The notes beneath the pieces were generated by a model, which saw nothing but the letters and a program-made list of their open reading frames with translations, did no database searches and was not told the DNA's origin. 64,000 nt of DNA. Origin: Streptomyces cynarae. Its GTDB lineage: Bacteria; Actinomycetota; Actinomycetes; Streptomycetales; Streptomycetaceae. The stretch is taken from contig NZ_CP106793.1 in the NCBI RefSeq assembly GCF_025642135.1, positions 4,778,001-4,842,000 of the forward strand. Reading direction: 5' to 3'. Numbering within the stretch: position 1 is the stretch's first letter; the number at the start of each line of letters is the position of its first letter. Of this stretch, positions 27,398 through 36,972 are shown in pieces. Position numbers and translations under genes: made by a program.

Positions 27398-28049
27398 CGC
27401 CACGCTGCACGCGACGACGCAGGACCCGGACGACTTCGCGGTCCAGATCGCGGACCAGATCGAGAGCTTCCTGGTCGCCGTCACGGAGGTCGCGAAGGGC
27501 GACGAGCCGGACTCGGCGGTCCCGTTCCTCCTGCTGGAGGTCTCCCAGCTGCTCCTGGCCGGAGGCCGCCTCGGCGCGCACGAGGACATCGTCCCCGACG
27601 AGCGCTACGAGCCGGACCCGGGCCCGGAGCCGGACGTGGACGAGCTGCGTGAACGGCTCGCCGCCATGCTGGACCCGATCGACGTCTACTCCGAGGTCTT
27701 CGACCCGTACGAGCCGCGCAAGGCCCCGGTCCCGGCCCGTATCTCCGACGACCTGGCGGACGTCATCACGGACCTGCGCCACGGCATGGTCCACTACCGG
27801 GCGGGCCGCACCACGGAGGCCCTGTGGTGGTGGCAGTTCTCGTACTTCTCCAACTGGGGCGCCACCGCCTCCGCCACGCTCCGCGCCCTGCAGTCCGTGG
27901 TCGCGCACGTCCGCCTGAACCAGCCCCTGGAGGAACTGGACGGCCTCGACACCGACCAGGACCTCGGTGACGAGATACTCGCGGAGGAGGCCGGCCGGGT
28001 CATGGCCAAGGAGATCGCGGACCCGCTGGGACTGCGGTCGGTGAAGTAG
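27390..28049 (+). CDS. DUF5063 protein
   Basis: 219 residues. [20 protein letters not shown] at the N-terminus and the Trp-rich [21 protein letters not shown] define DUF5063, an actinobacterial family of unknown function that regularly follows recR. Soluble and acidic with no signal. Coupling to recR hints at a role in DNA maintenance, but this rests only on position. Confidence 0.9.
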   Translation: MSDATLHATTQDPDDFAVQIADQIESFLVAVTEVAKGDEPDSAVPFLLLEVSQLLLAGGRLGAHEDIVPDERYEPDPGPEPDVDELRERLAAMLDPIDVYSEVFDPYEPRKAPVPARISDDLADVITDLRHGMVHYRAGRTTEALWWWQFSYFSNWGATASATLRALQSVVAHVRLNQPLEELDGLDTDQDLGDEILAEEAGRVMAKEIADPLGLRSVK

Positions 28050-28068
28050 GCCCGCGGGGACACGGGCC
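28049..28068. terminator. weak convergent terminator
   Basis: GGCCCG (28049-28054) and CGGGCC (28063-28068) form a 6-bp stem between the convergent DUF5063 and TauE-like genes. Confidence 0.35.
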
Positions 28069-28074
28069 GGGCGC

Positions 28075-28809
28075 TCACACCAGCCCGGCGACACCTTTTC
28101 CGAGGGTGCTCAGACCTCCGGCCAGCGCGAGCAGCAGGACGAGGGCCCGGGCGCGCCGCTCGGGCACGCGTCCGGCGAGCGCCCTGCCGATCAGGGCCCC
28201 CGCCGCCAGGGCCAGGACTACGAGGGCCCAGACGGGCGCGGTGAGCCGGGGCGGTCCGTTGGACGCCACGGACACCGCGTTCACGACGACGCCGTAGAAC
28301 TGCGCGTTCGGCACGAACTCCCGCACGCTCCAGTCGGCGTTCAGGGCGTACAGGGAGACGGGCGGTCCACCGACCCCGGCGGCCGAGTTCATGAACCCGC
28401 CCAGGCCTCCGGCGACGACGGCCCCCCGGCCGCCGCGCAGGGCGGGCACCCGCAGACCCCGCATGACCAGCGTCACCGCCACGGTGACGAGCGCCCCCAT
28501 GGACGCCAGCAGCAGGGGTTCCGACAGCTGCCGGGCCACCCACGTCCCGGCGGGCACGGTGATCACGGCGGCGATGCACAACGGCACCATCACCGGGGCC
28601 CGCACCCTGCGCCACCCCTCGGCGATCCCGACGACACTGATGGCCCCCGCGGCGCAGTTGGCGAGCACGACGCCCTCGGCGGGACCGAGCAGCAGCACGA
28701 GGGCGGGCACGGCGACGAGAGCGAACCCCATCCCGGTCAGCCACTGCACACACCCGCCGAACAGCACGATCCCGGCCAGCAGCACGTCTCCCGCCCACCC
28801 ATGCGTCAC
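28075..28809 (-). CDS. TauE/SafE family membrane permease
   Basis: 244 residues with seven to eight membrane helices. The start (GTG 28809) leads into DVLLAGIVLFGGCVQWLTGMGFALVAVPAL, here identified by the GGCVQWLTGMGFALVA signature of TauE/SafE, and a second inverted copy GGFMNSAAGVGGPPVSLYAL. The family exports or imports sulfite, sulfonates or organosulfur anions by proton coupling. Substrate not determinable; no sulfur genes adjacent. Confidence 0.88.
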   Translation of the reverse strand: MTHGWAGDVLLAGIVLFGGCVQWLTGMGFALVAVPALVLLLGPAEGVVLANCAAGAISVVGIAEGWRRVRAPVMVPLCIAAVITVPAGTWVARQLSEPLLLASMGALVTVAVTLVMRGLRVPALRGGRGAVVAGGLGGFMNSAAGVGGPPVSLYALNADWSVREFVPNAQFYGVVVNAVSVASNGPPRLTAPVWALVVLALAAGALIGRALAGRVPERRARALVLLLALAGGLSTLGKGVAGLV

Positions 28810-29147
28810 GGGTCGGCATCCTCGCGCCCAAGGGCGTCACGCGTCCATGGCACTCATGCTTGAAAGGTGATTCACACCTTCGGGCTGTGACTCGCGGCAC
28901 GTTTCGCGTACCGTCCCGGCCCTGGGGCAGATGCCGTGCTGAGCGGCCTCGGGCGCCGACGGAAAGCGGTGGTGAAAAACCGTCGTACGGCCGTCGTACG
29001 TCCGAAGAAAACCGGGATGATCCGCGCGTGAGCGGGACATCTCACCATGCGGTATCCCGGAAGGGAAATTGGGTCGCTCGATAGACTGAGCCGACCGCAC
29101 CTGCGTCTCGCAGGCGCGGAAAGAGACGGACTGAGCGAGGAGCGCAC
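28810..29147. other. intergenic region upstream of ask
   Basis: 338 bases without a gene. A good -10 box TAGACT lies at 29083-29088, about 60 bases before ask, without a clear -35; a small hairpin CCTGCG-TCT-CGCAGG follows around 29102-29116 in the leader. Confidence 0.5.
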
Positions 29148-30440
29148 GTGGGCCTTGTCGTGCAGAAGTACGGAGGCTCCTCCGTAGCCGATGCCGAAGG
29201 CATCAAGCGCGTCGCCAAGCGGATCGTGGAAGCGAAGAAGAACGGCAACCAGGTGGTTGTCGTGGTTTCCGCGATGGGCGACACGACGGACGAGCTGATC
29301 GATCTCGCCGAGCAGGTTTCCCCGATCCCTGCCGGGCGCGAGCTCGACATGCTGCTGACCGCCGGAGAGCGGATCTCCATGGCACTGCTGGCCATGGCGA
29401 TCAAAAACCTGGGGCACGAGGCCCAGTCGTTCACCGGCAGCCAGGCAGGTGTCATCACCGACTCGGTCCACAACAAAGCCCGGATCATCGACGTCACGCC
29501 CGGCCGCATCCGGACCGCGCTGGACGAGGGCAACATCTGCATCGTCGCGGGCTTCCAGGGCGTCAGCCAGGACAAGAAGGACATCACCACGCTGGGCCGT
29601 GGCGGCTCGGACACCACGGCGGTGGCGCTCGCGGCCGCCCTCGACGCCGAGGTGTGCGAGATCTACACCGACGTCGACGGCGTGTTCACCGCCGACCCGC
29701 GCGTGGTGAAGAAGGCCCGGAAGATCGACTGGATCTCCTTCGAGGACATGCTGGAGCTTGCCTCGTCCGGGTCCAAGGTGCTGCTCCACCGCTGTGTGGA
29801 GTACGCCCGCCGCTACAACATCCCGATCCACGTCCGCTCCTCCTTCAGCGGGCTCCAGGGCACGTGGGTCAGCAGCGAGCCAGTCGCTCAGAAGACACAG
29901 CAGCAAGGGGAAACGAAGGTGGAGCAGGCCATCATCTCCGGTGTCGCTCACGACACCTCCGAGGCCAAGATCACGGTCGTCGGCGTGCCGGACAAGCCGG
30001 GCGAGGCCGCCTCGATCTTCCGCGCCATCGCCGACGCAGAGATCAACATCGACATGGTCGTTCAGAACGTGTCGGCCGCGTCGACGGGGCTCACGGACAT
30101 CTCCTTCACTCTGCCGAAGAGCGAGGGGCGCAAGGCGATCGACGCCCTGGAGAAGGCCAAGACCGCGATCGGCTTCGACTCGCTGCGCTACGACGACCAG
30201 ATCGGCAAGATCTCCCTCGTCGGCGCCGGGATGAAGACGAACCCGGGCGTCACGGCCGACTTCTTCACCGCGCTGTCCGACGCGGGCGTGAACATCGAGC
30301 TGATCTCGACCTCCGAGATCCGTATCTCGGTCGTCACGCGCAAGGACGACGTGCCCGAGGCGGTCCGTGCGGTGCACACCGCGTTCGGTCTGGACTCCGA
30401 GAGCGACGAGGCGGTCGTCTACGGAGGCACCGGGCGATGA
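29148..30440 (+). CDS. ask: aspartate kinase, class II (alpha and internal beta subunit)
   Basis: 430 residues from GTG 29148 (AGCGAGGAGC site). Phosphorylates aspartate, the first step to lysine, diaminopimelate, threonine, methionine. Kinase motifs [26 protein letters not shown] and [15 protein letters not shown]; two ACT domains near the end ([27 protein letters not shown]) for feedback by Lys/Thr. As in other actinobacterial and Bacillus class II enzymes, an internal GTG at 29919 preceded by AAGGGG could start a 173-residue beta subunit carrying only the ACT domains. Overlaps asd by 4 bases. Confidence 0.97.
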   Translation: MGLVVQKYGGSSVADAEGIKRVAKRIVEAKKNGNQVVVVVSAMGDTTDELIDLAEQVSPIPAGRELDMLLTAGERISMALLAMAIKNLGHEAQSFTGSQAGVITDSVHNKARIIDVTPGRIRTALDEGNICIVAGFQGVSQDKKDITTLGRGGSDTTAVALAAALDAEVCEIYTDVDGVFTADPRVVKKARKIDWISFEDMLELASSGSKVLLHRCVEYARRYNIPIHVRSSFSGLQGTWVSSEPVAQKTQQQGETKVEQAIISGVAHDTSEAKITVVGVPDKPGEAASIFRAIADAEINIDMVVQNVSAASTGLTDISFTLPKSEGRKAIDALEKAKTAIGFDSLRYDDQIGKISLVGAGMKTNPGVTADFFTALSDAGVNIELISTSEIRISVVTRKDDVPEAVRAVHTAFGLDSESDEAVVYGGTGR

Positions 30441-31516
30441 CCGGGCTCCCCCGTGGGGGGACGAAGCCGACGCTCGCGGTCGTGGGTGCGACCGGGGCCG
30501 TCGGTTCGGTCATGCTCCAGATCCTGTCCCAGCACGCGGACATCTGGGGCGAGATCCGTCTGCTCGCCTCGCCGCGCTCGGCCGGCCGCAAGCTGGCCGT
30601 GCGCGGCGAGGAGGTCGAGGTCATGGCGATCTCGGAAGAGGCGTTCGTCGGCGTCGACGTCGCGATGTTCGACGTACCGGACGAGGTCGCGGCGCACTGG
30701 GCGCCCATCGCCGCCGCGCTGGGCGCGATCGTGGTGGACAACTCGGGCGCGTTCCGCATGGACCCCGACGTTCCGCTGGTCGTGCCGGAGGTCAACCCGC
30801 ACGCCGCCCGGGTGCGGCCGCGCGGCATCATCGCCAACCCCAACTGCACGACGCTGTCGATGATCGTGGCTCTCGGCGCCCTGCACGCCGAGTTCGGGCT
30901 GCGTGAGCTGGTCGTCTCCTCGTACCAGGCCGTGAGCGGCGCGGGCCGCGCGGGCATCGACACCCTGCGGCAGCAGCTGTCGCTGGTCGCGGGCACGGAG
31001 CTGGGGACCAAGCCCGGTGACGTACGGCGCGTGGTGGGCGACAACACCGGGCCCTTCCCGGAGCCCGTCGCGCTCAACGTCGTGCCGTGGGCCGGGTCGC
31101 CGCGCGAGGACGGCTGGTCCTCGGAGGAGATGAAGGTCCGCGACGAGTCCCGCAAGATCCTGGGGCTGCCCCAGCTGCGTGTGGCCGTCACCTGTGTCCG
31201 TGTGCCGGTGGTCACCACGCACTCGCTGACCGTCCACGCCTGTTTCGAGGGCGAGGTCACGGTGGACCGGGCGCGCGAGATCCTCGCCACAGCGCCCGGC
31301 GTCGTCCTGTTCGACAACCCGGAGGCGGGCGAATTCCCCACGCCCGCGGACGTGGTGGGCACCGACCCCACGTGGGTCGGTCGGGTCCGGCGGGCCCTGG
31401 ACGACCCGACGGCGCTCGAACTCTTCGTCTGCGGCGACAACTTGCGCAAGGGCGCCGCACTGAACACCGCGCAGATCGCCGAGCTGGTGGCGGAAGAACT
31501 GGGCGCCACCGCGTAG
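30437..31516 (+). CDS. asd: aspartate-semialdehyde dehydrogenase
   Basis: 359 residues. NADPH-dependent reduction of aspartyl phosphate. Rossmann motif [15 protein letters not shown], active site Cys137 in [27 protein letters not shown], and substrate-binding [13 protein letters not shown]. The last segment [19 protein letters not shown] is the family end. ATG overlaps the ask stop as ATGA, so the two enzymes of consecutive reactions are made together. Confidence 0.98.
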   Translation: MTGLPRGGTKPTLAVVGATGAVGSVMLQILSQHADIWGEIRLLASPRSAGRKLAVRGEEVEVMAISEEAFVGVDVAMFDVPDEVAAHWAPIAAALGAIVVDNSGAFRMDPDVPLVVPEVNPHAARVRPRGIIANPNCTTLSMIVALGALHAEFGLRELVVSSYQAVSGAGRAGIDTLRQQLSLVAGTELGTKPGDVRRVVGDNTGPFPEPVALNVVPWAGSPREDGWSSEEMKVRDESRKILGLPQLRVAVTCVRVPVVTTHSLTVHACFEGEVTVDRAREILATAPGVVLFDNPEAGEFPTPADVVGTDPTWVGRVRRALDDPTALELFVCGDNLRKGAALNTAQIAELVAEELGATA

Positions 31517-31909
31517 AGCCCCGACAGACGGCCGACCTGGAGCCCCGACTGGCGGCGGGCGGCCGGAAACCCCTGGCCGTTGGCTGAAACGTTTGTAGGA
31601 TCTGTGTGGGTTGCACGGACCATCCCGTGGTCCGGACCTTGAATCGAAGTCTCTCGGCGTTCGAAGATTTCACTCCCCGCCCTCCGCAACCGCGTCCAGG
31701 GCGGGGAGCGTCTTTGCGGTCGCCCTTCGGGGGGCTGGGCACCACCACACACGGGGCATAGGGGAAGAGCTGGTACGCATGAGGGCACTTGACGCACGGT
31801 CCGGTGCGCTGGGGGGCGCAGGAGGGGACGTGCAGACGGATGTGCTGTCCGACGCGAACGTGATGCCTGTCGCGTACAACCCTGGCGGGGTCAGACGTGT
31901 CCAACTGGC
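31517..31909. other. intergenic region with two strong hairpins, possible small RNA
   Basis: 393 bases without a clear protein gene. A -10-like TAGGAT (31596-31601) precedes a 7-bp hairpin CGGACCA-TCCCG-TGGTCCG (31616-31634) and then an 11-bp stem at 31673-31708 followed by TCTTT. The section from about 31608 to 31712 therefore has the form of a small independent transcript, or is a double terminator for ask-asd plus leader of the sigma gene. Confidence 0.4.
31673..31712 (+). terminator. intrinsic terminator
   Basis: CTCCCCGCCCT (31673-31683) pairs perfectly over 11 bp with AGGGCGGGGAG (31698-31708), then CGTCTTT. One of the few hairpins in the window with a T-rich tail. Confidence 0.75.
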
Positions 31910-32578
31910 GTGGCAGAGGTACTCGAATTCACCGCGGTACAGGCGAGGGGCGCGGCCCTTCGTCCGCCCCGCCGCCCCCGGATGCCCGGCGCGCCCGGCG
32001 GCATGCCGGTGATCGCCCCCATGCCCGCAGCGCGGCCCACCCGCATACCGAACCAGCGCGAGGGCGCTGAGGAGACCACGGTCGCCGGCACCACGGTCGA
32101 CCACCTCACCGAGACCTATCGCGCCCACTACCGCTCCCTGCTGGGTCTGGCGGCGCTCCTCCTCGACGACACCGCGTCCTGCGAGGACGTCGTCCAGGAG
32201 GCGTTCATCCGCGTGCACTCCGCGCGCAAGCGCGTCCGCGACCCGGAGAAGACGCTCGCGTACCTCCGCCAGACCGTCGTCAACCTGTCGCGCTCCACGC
32301 TGCGCCGCCGCATCCTCGGCCTGAAGCTCCTGACGAAGCCGATGCCGGACATGGCGAGCGCGGAGGAGGGCGCGTACGACCAGTTGGAGCGCGACTCGCT
32401 GATCAAGGCGATGAAGGGCCTGCAGCGCCGTCAGCGTGAGGTCCTGGTGCTGCGCTACTTCGCCGATATGACCGAGGCTCAGGTGGCGCAGACGCTGGGG
32501 ATATCGCTGGGCTCGGTGAAGGCGTACGGCTCGCGCGGCATCGCGGCGCTCCGTGTCGCCATGGGGGCATCGGCATGA
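31910..32578 (+). CDS. SigE-family (SigE-like) ECF RNA polymerase sigma factor
   Basis: 222 residues from GTG 31910; a start nearer the sigma domain (about residue 32) is possible because the first 50 residues are Pro/Ala/Arg-rich. Region 2: YRAHYRSLLGLAALLLDDTA, CEDVVQEAFIRVHSA; region 4: LQRRQREVLVLRYFADMTE and GISLGSVKAYGSRGIAAL. This type often lacks a clear target motif. It overlaps the next gene by 4 bases; that gene encodes a membrane protein suited to be its anti-sigma factor. Confidence 0.9.
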   Translation: MAEVLEFTAVQARGAALRPPRRPRMPGAPGGMPVIAPMPAARPTRIPNQREGAEETTVAGTTVDHLTETYRAHYRSLLGLAALLLDDTASCEDVVQEAFIRVHSARKRVRDPEKTLAYLRQTVVNLSRSTLRRRILGLKLLTKPMPDMASAEEGAYDQLERDSLIKAMKGLQRRQREVLVLRYFADMTEAQVAQTLGISLGSVKAYGSRGIAALRVAMGASA

Positions 32579-33936
32579 GCAAGTACGAGGAGCGGCGCAC
32601 CACCCCTTGGGGGAGCGACTCCCACGAACGACACGAACCGTACGAGTGGCACGAGCCGACGGACCGGCCGGGGTCCCTCGAGGCCGACCACGAGCAGCAC
32701 GCTGGGAACGGAACCGTGAACCACCGCCCCGACGACCACGTCCGTGCGGACACCGGACAGGACCGCGCCGACGCGGACCACCTCTCCGACGCCTTCGGCA
32801 GGGACACGGGCGGTGCCGGTGACGACCCCGGCGCGGGGCGGGACCGGCTCCTGGCGGCGCTCGGGGGCGGCGGGGCCGGGTCGGGCTCCGGCGGCGGTGG
32901 CGAGGATCTGCCCGCCGGCGACGACGGGACGCCCGAGGGGCTCGGTTCGGACGAACTGGCGCTGCGGCGGATGCTGCACCAGGCCGTGGGCGACATCGAG
33001 CCGCGTGAGGGCAGCCTCGACCATCTGCGGCGCGCGGTACCCGCCCGGCGGGCCCGCAAGCGGCAGGCCGTGGTCGGCATGGCGGCCGCCGCCCTGTTCA
33101 TCGGCACCGCGATCCCGGCCCTCGTCCATGTCTCGGACGCCACTGGTTCGAACGCCGACCCGTCCATCGCCGGCCAGGCCTCACAGGCCCGGGGCAGCGC
33201 CGACCAGGGCAAGGGCCCGGACGGCGGCTCCAGCGGCTCCGCCGGATCGGCCGGGACGTCCAAGGAGACGGGCAAGGGGAGCCAGAAGGGCAAGGAGGAC
33301 AAGGGCAAGGGGACGGCCGACGGCGCCACCGGCGGCACGAACCCGTCGGCCTCCGCGCAGACCGCACCTGCGTGCACCGCGGCCCAGATCGGCCAGCCGA
33401 CCGCCACCGCGGCCGCCCCGGACTCCACCGGCGCGGTCTACGGCACGTTCCGGGTCGGCAACACCTCCACCACGAGCTGTACCGTCTCCAGCAGCGGCAC
33501 CGTCACGACGGCCACCCAGGGCGCGGCGGACCCCACCAAGATCACCGTGGTGAACCACGTCGCCGGCGACCCGGCCACCGGCCTGCCCGACCCCACGCAG
33601 GAAGTCTCCTCCCTGGTGCTCAAGCCCGGGGCGGCGTACGAGGTCAAGTTCGCCTGGGTGCCCTCGGAGACCTGCCCGACCACGGGCAGCGGCAGCGGGG
33701 GTGGCGGGGGCGCCTCACCCGACCCCAGCCCCTCGGACAGCACGAGCACGAGCGGCGGCGGCTCCAGCCCGGAGAGCAGCGGCACGGCACCGCAGCTCAT
33801 GACGGAGGACGGCGTGGCCGACGGCAGCGTGACCGTCTCCCTCACCCCGGGCACCGGCGCCGCGAGCTCCTCGACCACGATCGCGAACGCCTGCGCCGGC
33901 ACGATCTACCACACGGGGATGCTGGCGGGGTCCTGA
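32575..33936 (+). CDS. single-pass membrane protein, probable anti-sigma partner
   Basis: 453 residues. The cytoplasmic part (1-160) is acidic and ends in a helical segment ALRRMLHQAVGDIEPREGSL; one helix crosses the membrane (AVVGMAAAALFIGTAIPALV); the outer part is a long Gly/Ser/Lys-rich linker then a beta-rich domain with two or three Cys (PACTAAQIG, TSCTVSSSGT, ETCPTTG). Topology and translational coupling to the sigma gene fit a transmembrane anti-sigma factor; no zinc-binding HxxxCxxC motif is present, so it is not a ZAS-type one. Confidence 0.75.
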   Translation: MSKYEERRTTPWGSDSHERHEPYEWHEPTDRPGSLEADHEQHAGNGTVNHRPDDHVRADTGQDRADADHLSDAFGRDTGGAGDDPGAGRDRLLAALGGGGAGSGSGGGGEDLPAGDDGTPEGLGSDELALRRMLHQAVGDIEPREGSLDHLRRAVPARRARKRQAVVGMAAAALFIGTAIPALVHVSDATGSNADPSIAGQASQARGSADQGKGPDGGSSGSAGSAGTSKETGKGSQKGKEDKGKGTADGATGGTNPSASAQTAPACTAAQIGQPTATAAAPDSTGAVYGTFRVGNTSTTSCTVSSSGTVTTATQGAADPTKITVVNHVAGDPATGLPDPTQEVSSLVLKPGAAYEVKFAWVPSETCPTTGSGSGGGGGASPDPSPSDSTSTSGGGSSPESSGTAPQLMTEDGVADGSVTVSLTPGTGAASSSTTIANACAGTIYHTGMLAGS

Positions 33937-33995
33937 GCCCGCGGCAGCCCCCGCGCGCCGGCCCGACCTGCTCTCAGCGGCCGCCCGGCCCCGCC

Positions 33996-34943
33996 TCAGG
34001 CCTTGGCGGCCGGCGTCGGGGTTTCGCCGACGGCGTCCTCGCCTGAGGCCGACTCGCCGACGGCTTCTTCGCCTGCGGCCGATTCACCGACGGCTTCCCC
34101 GCCTGAGGCCGACTCCCGGGTGGCCGACTCCTCGCCGGCCGCCCGGGAGGGCGCGGCCTCGCCGGTCGTGCCGGTGTCCGGCCCTTCCGGTACGAGGCCC
34201 AGCTGTGCGTCGCGGGCGTACTCCACCTCGCGGCGCAGCAGGCGGAACCACATGAAGACCGTGAAGCCCGCGAAGACGAACCACTCGCCGGTGTAACCCA
34301 GGTTCTGGAACGCCTTCAGGTCGAGTCCGCTCCCCTGGGGCGCCGTCGCCGGTACCGCCTTCATCCCGCTGTCGGCCTTGGTGAGAGTGATCCACGCCTC
34401 GTACAGGTCGTAGGGCACCAGGTTCACCAGCGTCGCCGTGCTGATGTCCGCCGTCTGCCCGGCCGGCAGTCCGCCCGCGGCGCTCACCCCGTTCGACCCC
34501 GGGCTCTCCGGGGCCTGGAGGGCGCCCGTGACGGTGACCTCGCCGGCCGGCGGCGCCGGGGCCTTCGCGGGGTCGGCGTCACCCGGCAGCCAGCCCCGCA
34601 CCACCGGCAGCGCCTTGCCGCCGTCGGTCCGCAACATGGTCAGCACGTAGAACCCGCGCTTGCCGTCCAGATCCCGGTCCGGTACCAGCAACTGCTTGCC
34701 GTACCGCCCGCGGGCCGTGGCCTGCTTCCCGGACGTCCTCTTGTCCACCGGCAGCAGTTCGGCCAGCGGCCGGGCCGCCTCCTTGCGGTCCGCGGTGACC
34801 TGCTCGCTCGCCGCCCGCTGCTCGTGCACCCGTGCCTCGAACCGGCCCAGCTGCCACGACCCCATGAAGATGCAGAAGGGGATGGCCAGCAGCACGAAGA
34901 CGTTGATCCCCCACCAGCGGGGCGTCAGCAGAAACCGGTACAC
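33996..34943 (-). CDS. SURF1-family cytochrome oxidase assembly protein
   Basis: 315 residues. First helix LTPRWWGINVFVLLAIPFCI and last helix WFVFAGFTVFMWFRLLRREV bracket an outer domain with GRYGKQLLVPDRDLDGKRGF and VRGWLPGDAD, the SURF1 layout; the family aids heme a insertion in cytochrome c oxidase. The cytoplasmic tail is extended by three imperfect ten-residue units (ESASGEDAVG type) encoded by a 30-bp repeat. Confidence 0.92.
   Translation of the reverse strand: MYRFLLTPRWWGINVFVLLAIPFCIFMGSWQLGRFEARVHEQRAASEQVTADRKEAARPLAELLPVDKRTSGKQATARGRYGKQLLVPDRDLDGKRGFYVLTMLRTDGGKALPVVRGWLPGDADPAKAPAPPAGEVTVTGALQAPESPGSNGVSAAGGLPAGQTADISTATLVNLVPYDLYEAWITLTKADSGMKAVPATAPQGSGLDLKAFQNLGYTGEWFVFAGFTVFMWFRLLRREVEYARDAQLGLVPEGPDTGTTGEAAPSRAAGEESATRESASGGEAVGESAAGEEAVGESASGEDAVGETPTPAAKA
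34026..34115. repeat. 30-bp tandem repeat, 3 copies
   Basis: Units at 34026-34055, 34056-34085 and 34086-34115 differ at a few positions and encode the Glu/Ser/Ala/Gly-rich SURF1 tail. Confidence 0.85.
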
Positions 34944-34991
34944 GCCTTCAACGGTACGGTGCCACCACCGCGGGCCCGCCCCTGGGGCCCG

Positions 34992-36842
34992 TTATTCCAC
35001 GGCACCACCCCCCAGATGCCGCGCCGCGAAGTCCAGCTCCAGCCGGACCTGCTTGATCCGCTCGTCGACCACCAGCGAGCCGTGCCCCGCGTCGTACCGG
35101 TACACCTCGTGCACCGCATCCCGCGCGGCGAGCCGGTTCACATAGTTCTCGACCTGGCGGATCGGGCAGCGCGGGTCGTTCACCCCCGCCGAGATGTACA
35201 CCGGTGCCTTCACCGCGTCGACGTAGGTGAGGGGCGACGACGCCTCGAACCGCTCGGGCACCTCCTCGGGCGTGCCCCCGAGCAGCGTCCGGTCCATCGC
35301 CTTCAGCGCCTCCATCTCGTCGTGGTACGCCGTGACGTAGTCCGCGACCGGTACCGCCGCGATCCCGATCGTCCACAGCTCGGGCTGGGTGCCGAGCCCG
35401 AGCAGCGTCAGGTAGCCGCCCCACGAGCCGCCCGTCAGCACCAGCCGCTCCGGGTCCGCGAGCCCGGACGACACCGCCCACTCCCGGACCGCCGCGATGT
35501 CCTCCAGCTCGATCAGCCCGACCCGGTGCTTGAGCGCGTCCGTCCACTCGCGCCCGTACCCCGTCGAACCGCGGTAGTTGACCCGCACCACCGCGTACCC
35601 GTGGTCCACCCAGGCCGCCGGGCCCGCGGCGAAGGAGTCGCTGTCGTGCCAGGTCGGGCCGCCGTGGATGTCGAAGACCGTCGGCAGCGGGCCTGAAGCC
35701 CCCGCCGGCCGCTGTACCAGCGCGTGGATGCGGCCGCCCGGTCCGTCCACCCACACGTCCTCCACCGGCACCGACCCGGGCGCCTTGATCCCGGGAGGAT
35801 CCAGCACCACCCTGCCCGAAGTGGACCGGACGACCGGGGGCTCGGCCGCGGACGACCACAGGTACTCCACGGTCCCGTCGGGCCGGGCCGTCGCCCCGGA
35901 CACCGTGCCCGGCGGTGTCGGCACCCGCACCAGCTCCCGCGTGGCCAGGTCGTAGCGGAACAGCTCGCTGCGGGCCTCGAAACCGTGCACGATCAGCAGC
36001 GCTGAGCCGTCCGGATACCATTCCGCGGCCACGTCACCCGGCAGGTCCAGCTGCAGGTCCGTCTCCTCGCCGGAGGCGACGTCCCACACCAGCGGCTCCC
36101 ACCGGCCGCGCCGCTGGTGCCCGATGAGCAACCGGGTGTCCCCGTCGACCGGAGCGAAGCCCAGGACCTCGAGGCCCAGCTCGACCGTGCCGCCCTTGGT
36201 GTCGTCCAGCTCCGCCACCGTCGAACCGTCCGGCCGCAGCACGCGCAGCGCCGAGTGCATCGCGTCGCCGTGCTCGGTGTGCTCGATCGCGATCAGCGAG
36301 CCGTCATGCGAGAGGTCGCCCACCCCGGCCGACTCGCGGTGCCGGTAGATCTCCACCGGCTCCCGGCCGGCCCGCACGAGATGGATCGTGGAACCGTCCT
36401 GGTCGGTCGAGCGGCCCACGACCGCCGTCCGCCCGTCCCGCCCGATCGCGAGCCCAGCCGGGTACGACGGCTCGAGTCCGGGAGCCGCCGGCTCGTCGGG
36501 CCCGGCACCCGCACCGGAGGCACCGGGCACGAACCGCTGGCGTCTCCAGATCCCGAATTCGTCGCCGTCCGTGTCGTCGAACCACCAGATCCACTCGCCG
36601 TCCGGCGTGAGCACGCCCTCCGTCGTGCCGGTCGCCCGGTCCGTGACCTGGCGCTGCTCACCCGTGACGCGGTCCCAGGCGTACAGCTCGTACGTCCCGG
36701 TGGCGTTGGAGACGAACAGCGAGCGGTGCGGCGCGTCCTCCGCCCAGTCCGGCAGTGACACCCGCGGCGCCCGGAAGCGCTTCTCCCAGTCCGGCATGTC
36801 CCCGCCGCGCTGGGGCGACGTGGACCCGTTGCTCTCAGTCAT
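34992..36842 (-). CDS. S9-family serine peptidase (prolyl oligopeptidase / acylaminoacyl peptidase type)
   Basis: 616 residues from ATG 36842. The first ~360 residues form a beta-propeller (repeats such as GEWIWWFDDTDGDEFGIW and GRDGRTAVVGRSTDQDG); the C-terminal alpha/beta-hydrolase domain has VFDIHGGPTWH, nucleophile GGSWGGYLTL, Asp in SAGVNDPRCP and His in YDAGHGSLV. Cleaves short peptides or N-acyl amino acids in the cytoplasm; no signal peptide. Its upstream region contains two DnaA-box-like repeats. Confidence 0.93.
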   Translation of the reverse strand: MTESNGSTSPQRGGDMPDWEKRFRAPRVSLPDWAEDAPHRSLFVSNATGTYELYAWDRVTGEQRQVTDRATGTTEGVLTPDGEWIWWFDDTDGDEFGIWRRQRFVPGASGAGAGPDEPAAPGLEPSYPAGLAIGRDGRTAVVGRSTDQDGSTIHLVRAGREPVEIYRHRESAGVGDLSHDGSLIAIEHTEHGDAMHSALRVLRPDGSTVAELDDTKGGTVELGLEVLGFAPVDGDTRLLIGHQRRGRWEPLVWDVASGEETDLQLDLPGDVAAEWYPDGSALLIVHGFEARSELFRYDLATRELVRVPTPPGTVSGATARPDGTVEYLWSSAAEPPVVRSTSGRVVLDPPGIKAPGSVPVEDVWVDGPGGRIHALVQRPAGASGPLPTVFDIHGGPTWHDSDSFAAGPAAWVDHGYAVVRVNYRGSTGYGREWTDALKHRVGLIELEDIAAVREWAVSSGLADPERLVLTGGSWGGYLTLLGLGTQPELWTIGIAAVPVADYVTAYHDEMEALKAMDRTLLGGTPEEVPERFEASSPLTYVDAVKAPVYISAGVNDPRCPIRQVENYVNRLAARDAVHEVYRYDAGHGSLVVDERIKQVRLELDFAARHLGGGAVE

Positions 36843-36889
36843 GGCCCCATAGTGCCTGGCCCGCCCCACTTCCCGCGGGTGCGGTCCGC

Positions 36890-36940
36890 AGCCTGTGGAC
36901 AACTCGCCCGCAGACGAGGTCCTAGCCTGTGGACAACTCG
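36890..36940. repeat. 17-bp direct repeat carrying two perfect DnaA boxes
   Basis: AGCCTGTGGACAACTCG occurs at 36890-36906 and 36924-36940, 34 bases apart. Each contains TGTGGACAA (36894-36902, 36928-36936), the complement of TTGTCCACA, the preferred Streptomyces DnaA box. They lie in the 130-base gap between the S9 peptidase start and the next gene's stop. Confidence 0.85.
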
Positions 36941-36972
36941 GCTCCACCCCCTCGGCACGCTCGTGGGCAGGA

